Assembly: GCF_932276165.1 (NCBI RefSeq)
Contig: NC_063983.1
Location: forward strand, 8,935,501-8,999,500
Length of the DNA stretch: 64,000 nt
Reading direction: 5' to 3'
Source of the DNA: Plutella xylostella
Lineage: Eukaryota; Arthropoda; Insecta; Lepidoptera; Plutellidae
Shown here: one piece after another, positions 12,501 to 21,500 of the stretch
Position numbering within the stretch: the first letter of the stretch is position 1
Layout: each line of letters starts with the position of its first letter
Program-made: the position numbers and the translations under genes
Notes under the pieces: generated by a model
Seen by the model: only the letters and a program-made list of their open reading frames with translations
The model's database searches: none
What the model was told of the DNA's origin: nothing

Positions 12501-15500
12501 ATATCCTCTTCCATTTACTATCGACCCTATATTTTGATTTATCTATACTTATGAATGTACCTAATTATAACAATAGGTAATAGCAGAAATGCATTGTCGT
12601 TTAAACCACAAATTGGTAAAATTTAATCGATGGCAACACTGGATTCGATCACAGCGACGCTGACACCGGAACAGATAAGATTGTGGCACTATAGCTACAT
12701 TGATGTCGATTCTGAAGGCAGAAATTCTAAATTTAGAGCTGTCAAAACCTTAAATTCTTTGTTTAAAATTCGACTCTATGATTGTTTCCGTAAATGTCAT
12801 TTTATGCTAGCAAATTTTTTACTTTGACAGCGTTAAAATTAGAATTTCTGCCTTCAGAATCAGCATCATTGTCCGCCTACACAGAGCAGTGGGCACTCAC
12901 TGCAGCTGCAAGTCGCGCACGGCCTGCTCGGCGACGCGTATGAACACGTCCCCGATGATCTTGCGCTTCTCCTCGGGCGAGGTGGTCTGGCACAGCAGCG
13001 CCGTCTGGCGGCCGCGCCCGCTCGCGTCACGGATTGACGTGCTGCCTTGACGGAACTGGGGGAAAAAACTGGGGTGAATTCGGCGTAATCGTCTGAAAAT
13101 TGGGGTTATAGACATAGCTCTTAAAATCTTTAAAATTAAGTGGCAGTAACTTGTCTTGAACAAATGACGGTTGGGCACAAAAGGGGTAGCTATTCTACCA
13201 CGAGTGGAAACCACGAACAGATGCCGTCGAGCCCACACCACACGCAAAGACGTCCAGGCAGTGGCATGATGAGAAAGGCCGAGGACAGATTGTTGCTGGT
13301 TCTTTTGAGAGACCTGTGTCCAGCAGTGGATGATGCTAGGTTGATGATGTATGTAGGTGTTATTGAGAGTCAGAAGCCAACTAAACTATGACATATAGAT
13401 AACGATAGACGATATAAAGGATGGATGGAAGGAAGCGGAAAGCTATATATCGCATTCAGTGGCGTGTTTTGGGAGAGGCCTACGTCCATTAGTATACTGC
13501 TATAGGCTGATGATCATAAGAAGGATGGAAAGACATAATGAAATGTTGTACTCACTTGGTGTCCCGCGTTGACGACGTGAAGCCTGACTCCGAGCTCGCG
13601 CAGGCAACGCTCCACCTTCGCACTCTCGTTCTTGCGCATGAAGCCTGAAACACATTAATGATGAGTATGTTATAAAGATTTGCAAAAAGGGTTATCATTA
13701 CAGGGATTTATTGATACCGAATCCTTACTAATATTATACATATATGCGAAAGTAAGTGTGTCTGCCTGTTTGTTACTCTTTCACGCCAAAACTACTGAAC
13801 GGATTTGAATGAAATACATATGGTCTAGCTAGATCATGAGAAAGAACATAGGCTACTTTTTATCGCGGAATTCCCATGGGAAAACTTTTTAAGGCGAAGC
13901 GAAGGTCGCGGGAACAGCTAGTATAAAATTAAAAACCGACTTCAAATGTTGGTGCGGTGACAAAGTAATCTAAAGAAATATGGCACCAACTTCAAAAAAG
14001 AACAGTTCCTGCTTAGGTATATTTGTACTGTCACATACGAGTAGAATTTGTGTAAACCTTAAATTATTTCTTACATTTTAGTGGTTTTTTGAAGTCGGTT
14101 TTTAATATTTTTTAATTATTATTTTATTTTATAGTTTTTAGTTTATTTGCAATAATTTTCAATCAAAAGTAAGGTGCAAATGATACCAAAAAGTCCTACT
14201 AATCAATACGAATCATTCAAGCCTAAACACGAAGTAGTTGCTATATACCGTTGAGGAGTTCCCCTGACTGCCTTCCGTTTCCATCATCAGATCAGCTCAA
14301 GGTCACCATCATATTTTTTTGTTATAAGAACTATATTTACGTTCTAAATTTCATTAGAATCGGTTACTAGGTGCCCAAAATGGAAATTCATACCCTGTTT
14401 TTACCCCTTTACCCACCCTTGGGGGTGAACTAAAATTCTGAAAAAAAAATGGGACCACCTGGGAGCTCAATGCAATACAACAAAAAAAGAATTTTCAAAA
14501 TCGGTCCATAAACGGCGGAGTAATCGGTGAACATACATAAAAAAAAATATAAAAAAAAAGATCCCGACGAATTGAGAAAATGAAAATGAAAATGAAAAAC
14601 GTTTATTAGCCATAAGTAGGTACATTTTGGTTCCTGGCTCCCAAACTAGGATACCCTGTGCTATGGGTAGCCAGGCATCTTTCGTGTAAGTACTTAGGGT
14701 AAACTAATAAAATGATTATAACGTACGTGCAGGCTGAGTAAGTAGGTACATTACATTACATAGTAGGTAAGTATTTCATTTTTGTCGCAGACAGAGGTTT
14801 TAATATTAATTATAGATAGGTTCTACTTATGTAGGTGTTAGTTTTACATTATGTACCTACTTGCTACTGCTATTAAAATTACTGTTACTTTGGTAAGTAT
14901 CTAACTAATTAAGTTACGTACAGTTTAGGTTAGGTAGGTGCATTAAACTACTTAAATAGGTGTAAGTATAACATGTTTATCGCAAACAGCTTCTTAGGTA
15001 TTACAAATTGAATTTAAATAAAGTCTACAATACAACTTATTCCACAAGTTGGGTAGGTAGTGAAACATTTCAACATGATACAGAAAAATGTTCGTAATAG
15101 CGTAATAGTAATATTTGTGTCTATTGAAAAAGTAATATAATTATGCTTCTACTGTATTCTCATTGCATTAAAGAACAATATTGAAGTAAACATCATCCGG
15201 CGTGTGTCTACAGCTAGGGTCGTGAAGTATATTTGTTAGTACCACGTGATGGCTTCCAAGCTATGTGAGTGTGCGTGATGGATAGTATATGTGAGTATTG
15301 AAGATTAGTGTTGATTTGTGGTGAGTAGTAGTGAGATGTAAGTAAATATTTTAATGATGTTAGTAAGTAATATACTTATATTGTTATACCTATATATTAT
15401 TATTTTTTTTTGTTATAATGTTTTTATTTGTTTATTTATTAAGTAGTGTTATTGGGAAATTGTAATGTTATGAGGGAATCTTCTAATTAAATAAAATTTA

Positions 15501-18500
15501 TTTGGTTACAGAATGAGTTCGGTGTCCACATAGTTTTTTTGCAGTAGCCATTTGTACAAAGTCGTTTTACATTTGTGGGTTCTTAAATTGACTATTTGTA
15601 GGGTATTGTTAATATTAGTGTAAAGAATAGGGCTCCTAAATTTGTAAAAGTGGCTCGCAAATATTGTTCTTGATTGAGGAACGTGCCAGCGTTCGAATCT
15701 GCTTGGCCGATTGGTAATTAAGCGGGTTACTAAAGATGTTTTATGAAATCTTAGGACAGTTCTTTGAATGTAGATTTGTCTGACAGTCAGGACCTTGCTT
15801 TCTTGATAAAGTTCAGTTGTTGGAAAGCGGTAAGGCTTGGAGAGAAGAACTTTTAGTGCAGCTCTTTGCGCACGCTCGAGTTTTATAAGTGTGGTTTTGT
15901 GGGTTCCTCCCCAAACCACGATGCAGTAGCTGATAATGGACTCGCATAATGCAAGGTACACCGATTTCAGAATCGTCCTATTTGCAGAATTTCGGAGTCT
16001 TTTAAATATATGAAGGAGTTTCCTGACTCTTGGCACTAAAGCCGCGATTTGGGAAGACCAGTTTAACTTTTCGTCGATTATAACACCTAGGTATCTTATG
16101 TTTTTTGACCGTTCAATGTGACTGCAGGAGCACGATTGGACATTGTGGGGATTTTTGCACGAATGGATTTTGATCATGAAGTCATCTGGTTTTGATGCTT
16201 CAGTTATGTGGAAACATAAAAATTTGGTTTTGGAAGTGTTTAGTGTGAGGAGGTTTGATTGTAGCCATTGAGATACTTTGGCCAATCCTTTCTCCGTCTT
16301 AGCCTTGACGTTTTCCCAAGTGTCTGCCCTGAACAGTAGTGCCGTGTCATCAGCAAAAGCTAGTATTTGAGCCGACTCTGCATCCATCTCACATATGTCA
16401 TTTATGTAAGCTAGAAACAGAGTCGGCCCAAGCACACTACCCTGCGGGACTCCGAAATGTGTGTACATTGTGTCGCTTTTTGAGCTATTTAGCTTAACAT
16501 ATTGCCGCCTTGTTGTCAAGTAACTGGTAAACCACGCGAGTGCCGTTCCATTCACTCCAATAGCCTCGAGCTTTTTTAAAAGAAGAGGAATTGATACGGT
16601 GTCAAATGCTTTTTTGAGATCCAAGAAGACACCAATGCACCTGTCGCCTTGATCGAGTGAGCTAGCTATTGTGTCTGAGAGTAGGGTGATGGCATCCTCT
16701 GTGGATCTCTTAGCTCGAAACCCAAATTGGTTGTCAGCAAGCAGTTTATTAGACTCTAGGTACCTGACCAGTCGGTGGTTGACTACTTTCTCAAGTATTT
16801 TAGCCGTTACAGTCAATAAGGAGATTGGCCTGTAATTACTAGGATCAGTCGTGTCACCATCTTTGTGTATAGGACAGACTACGGATAGTTTAAGTGATTC
16901 TGGAACAGTTCCCGATGATAAACTAAGGTTGATGAGATGTGAGAGTGGATCTGCAATTAAGTGTTTTACGTTTTTGAAGAATTTAGGTGGCAAGAAATCC
17001 CAGCCAGGTGAGCCGTCTGATTTAAGACTCATTATGAATTTAGTGATTTCGACTGTGTCAGTCGGAGTTAGAAAAAGAGAGAAAGAGTGTGGTCTTGAGG
17101 TTACTTCCATATTTGATGCGAGTAGTTGCTCTGTTGTATTCGTTAACGTGAGTATTTCTTTAGCCAGCTTACTACCGACTGAGGTAAAATAGTTGTTAAC
17201 TAAATTTAGGGCAGAGGATGGAGTGTCAGATTGTCCAAGGAGATCAACACATGTTTTTTTTTCCAGTATCCAAGTGGCAGATAGACTTAATTGCCTCCCA
17301 AGATTTTTTGGGATTGCCTATGTTTTTTTCAATAATTTCTTCTTCGTGTTTAGTTTTTAGGTTTTGAAGGATGAAGTTACAAGTATTACGATATTTGAAG
17401 TAAGATGTTTTAAGGTTTTCATTATTTGGGTTTTTATTGACTTTGTTATGTAAGTTGTCTCTTTTTTTCATGCATTTGATCAGACTAGGGGTTATCCAGG
17501 GCTTCATGCTATACACTCTGTGAGGTATTTTGTAAGTAGATTTGTGTTTGTTATACAACTTTGAGAGGACTTCAATAAAGTAGTCGCAGGCAATGTTAGG
17601 ATCCTCGAGTTGGTAGAAATGGTCCCATTTGATTTCTAGTAGTTCTTTTTCAATATCTTCGTAGTTTACTTTTGTTATTGTTCTCGGTAAAGGTGGGGTC
17701 CGAATTAGTTGCGTTTCAATAGAAATCATTACTGTGGAGTGGTCAGTTACACTAGTCTGACATACTCCTGCTATGCTCGTTTTGTTAGTTTTGATAAATA
17801 TGTGATCGAGACAGTTCGCTTCACGGGTAGGAAATAAATGGGCAGGATAGTAGCCATGTAGAGCTGTCAGGTCTAGGTATCTGTCACTGTGTCTGCAGAT
17901 ATTATTTGGTTTGATATCTATGTTAATATCCCCAATGATTATGTTAGTTTTAGCGGTGGAATATTTAGTCAGAGTGAGGTCAAGAGAGTTAATAAATTTA
18001 TCTGTATTGCCGAAACTGGGAGATCTGTAAATAGAAGTTATAATTATATCATTACCAATTTTTAGAATAAGGCAGTTAGATTCTTCAAATTGCGGTTCTT
18101 CAACTGTGACTTTTATGTTATTTCTACAGTAGGCAACTATTCCATCATTCTGGTTTAAGTAGTTTTTAGAGTAGTATAGATTGTACCCATTCAAAGGGAA
18201 CTGTGGTGGTACATCTTTAGTGAGTCTGCACTCCGTGAGAATTATTACGTCTGGTGTAAATTGTAACCTAGTAAGTAGTACTAAAAAATTGTCGAAGTTT
18301 TTGTTAATACTCCTTATGTTTTGGGTTATTATGGTGAGATTGTTACGTCTTAAGTTAAGTTTTGTTTTGCATAGTTCTGGGTCGGTTACCAAAAAACTAC
18401 TGTTTATTGAGGTACTATCAATATCGTCTATTAAATTTTTAACTGTAGAATCGAAAATTATCAGGGTAGAGTAATGATTTAGTACTTTGGTGTGTGTGAG

Positions 18501-21500
18501 TTAGTGAGTCATGTAATATGTTAACTTTGTCAAGAATTTTGTGGTGGATTGTTCGTGTAGCGTGTTTGGTGTTTGTAAATAGATTTAGTGGTTTTGTATT
18601 GAGTTTGCATGTTGTTTGCTGTGTTTTTGATGTAGTTGTTTTGTGTTTGAATGAGTTAAGCTTGTTATACGAAAGAATTAGTAAGTAAATGTGAGCAGTA
18701 GGTGTAGTATTAAAGTAACTTACATGGTATGTACTAAAAGGGTGCCATAAAATGTAGCTTAAGGTGAGAGCTAGTCAGATGACGCGTAATGCTTTCGAGA
18801 ACCTCCTCCTTTTTTTGAAGTCGGTTAAAAATAAAGTTATAAGGGAAACTTGGCAGTAAATGTGAAAATAGTCTCTCTTGCAGACCATTTTCATTCATCA
18901 ATAATTTATCTAACTATCAATGTATTACCTAACTAAGAAATATCTTACCATTGTCGATGTGCAACGCAATGACCTGGTCCTCCCGCAGCGCTTTTCTGAT
19001 GAGCGCCGCGCACACCGTGGAGTCCACGCCGCCGCTCACCAGCACCTAGAAAGTAAATAAATATAAATACAGATAGATATGATTATTAATGGAAAGAGGG
19101 GTCGGGGTCTATTGCTTCTTGTACCTGAAGCCAATGCACACTTCGGGTCACTGAGACAAATAAACATGCGCAGTTGTTTGTTTGTTCTTTCATTATGACG
19201 GACTGAAGGTAAAAGTATCTTCGTTGTAACATAATAAATCCAATGTATTTTATGGGAACTACTAGATGGCTGTCCAGGCGCAGAGGACCGCATTTCCCCG
19301 CACCAATGGTATAAACGCGAAAGTTTGTGACTCTTTCACGTAAAAACTACGGAACGGATTTTGATAAAATTTGGTATGCATGAAGATGTTACTGTGAATT
19401 GACATCGTGGTCCGGTAGCATTACTCACCAGAACCTTGTTCTCTTCCCCGACGGTGTCCCGGATATGCTGCAGGATGGCGTCGTGGCGCGAGCGCAGCGT
19501 GAACGAGCGGGACAGCCCGGATATGTCCAACAGGAAGTTGGACAGCGTCTGCTTGCCTTTAGTGTCTTGTTTCTTTCATTATGTATAAGCCATTCCAATG
19601 TAATTTATTTTATATGAACTAGGAATAGGGGCGGCTGGCTGCTGTATATAAAATAGTTTTGCGCTGCAGCCCTATAGATATAAAGAGCGCATACCTAAAG
19701 CCCGCTAGTTTTGCGCTCTTTTAGCAGCTTTTAGCGCTGCTATTTAGTACTCTTTCAGTGACATACCCTCATGCTTCTTCTAAAATTGCTAAATAACCGT
19801 CCATTACTCACCAGAACCTTGTTGTCTTCCCCGACGGTATCTCGGATATGCTGCAAGATGGCGTCGTGGCGCGAGCGCAGCGTGAACGAGCGAGACAGCC
19901 CGGATATATCGAACAAGAAGTTGGACAGCATCTGCTTGCCTTTCGGGGTTAGGTCCACCTGTGGAGGGTTTACACGGGTTTAGTCAATAGAAATACATAT
20001 AGTTGGCTATCAGGCCTGGCTTGCTTGCAATCACAGCGAACCGCCTATCGAATTACTTATCAACAAGTGAGTTAAAATTATTCGGTGACAATAAAGGCAA
20101 GGTTAAGAGGTTTCTACGTATCTGGAAATCGGATGAATGGGGTCGCACCTTAGGCTGCTAGACAGCATCTTTATCAATGTAGATACAAAATATTTCAATA
20201 CACCGCGATTTGCGTTAAATCGGCGATTTAATTGGTGGAAAGAGAGTTTATGTGTATGTAATCTCCATTAGCGCGCTGTCTTCGTGCGTTTACCGTGTTT
20301 TGAACTATATTCTGTCGAGTTAAATTCTAAATTCATGAACCCACCTCAGGATGAAACTGCACTCCATAAAGCCGCATCTGTTCGTTGTAGATGGCGGCCA
20401 CGATGTTGCTGCTCGAGTGGGCTCCCACACGGAACCGCTCGCCCACTTTCTGAACGCTGTCTCTGTGCGTTCACCTTTACAGGCATATTGCTACCGTATT
20501 TTGAAATCTACTACTCTGTTTCTGGACATGAAAGTAGAAAAAAAGGCGGAAGAAATCTCGCTTACTAAAACACTGAGGCACCACAATGGCGGCGACATAA
20601 GAGTGTGTGGGTGTGTGGGTGCGTACGTGCGACGTGAACTGACTGACTTTGAGTGTGAATGTGTGTGTGTCGGGCTCGTCGTAACAATGAAAGTGACTTA
20701 CTCAGGGTGCCTCAGTTTTTAGTTAGCGATATTACTTTCGCCTTTTTTTCTACTTACATGTTTCTGGAATTGTTTTTAGGTTTATAACTGAACCCACCTC
20801 AGGATGGAACTGCACTCCATACAGCCGCATCTGTTCATTGTAGATAGCTGCGACGATGTTGCTACTAGAGTGGGCTCCCACGCGGAATCTCTCGCCCACT
20901 TTCTGAACGCTGTCTCCGTGGGTTAGGAGCACTTGCTGGACTTTTTCCAGGCGGCTGTGGGGTAGAGAGAAGATAATTACAATACAATACAATACTTCTT
21001 GTCAGTTTGTGAGTACGGATGTTTGTTACTCTTTTACGGGACAATGGCGGGATCAAGTTTGTATGTAAGAAATTTACACTATGTTAACATATAGGCCTTT
21101 TGTCCCAAAATATCCATGGGAAAACTTAAGATGAAGAGAAGCTCGCAGGCTACCGTAGCCCGTTTTTTTGTCAGTATTTAAAGTTCTATTGATAGTGGAT
21201 TTATGTGTCTTTCCAGGCGGCCTTTACAGCTTTTTACCAGGGTTCTAGCTGAAAACCAGCGCTATGGTTTATCATAGCACCAAGCTGAGCTAGAACCCGT
21301 TTCTGCACCGGGAAGCAACACCCTTGCACATTTTCCTTTACCTTTTTTATTATTTGTTTTATTATTTATTTTTGTGTTGTGTCCGTGTGTGTGTGAAATA
21401 AATGTATTTTCTTTCTTTCTTTCTTTTTAAGGTAACTTTCTATCTCCTCTTTTACTGTGGCTACTTCTAAGTCTTTGGACTTCAGATAGAGGTAGTTAAA

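Larger units (their letters stand above)
14579..18796 (-). mobile_element. Non-LTR retrotransposon, nearly full ORF2
   Basis: The minus-strand LINE is inserted in another repeat within GMPS intron 6. It has a 5' part of about 400 bp (18393-18796), an endonuclease-reverse transcriptase reading frame, about 920 bp of 3' UTR and a TTTCATTTTCAT-type tail at the left border. A GAGAA duplication is possible at 14574-14578 and 18797-18801. Motifs suit the CR1/Jockey group. No ORF1 was found, so it may be 5' truncated. Confidence 0.85.
13929..18830. mobile_element. AACCGACTTCAAA-terminated element split by a LINE
   Basis: The left end is TTAAAAACCGACTTCAAA at 13929 and the right end is TTTGAAGTCGGTTAAAA at about 18830. 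An internal TTTTTGAAGTCGGTTTTTA at 14090 may mark a smaller nested member (13929-14106). Removing the LINE at 14579-18796 joins the sequence across a GAGAA repeated at both borders. The residual element is about 680 bp and non-coding. Confidence 0.65.
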
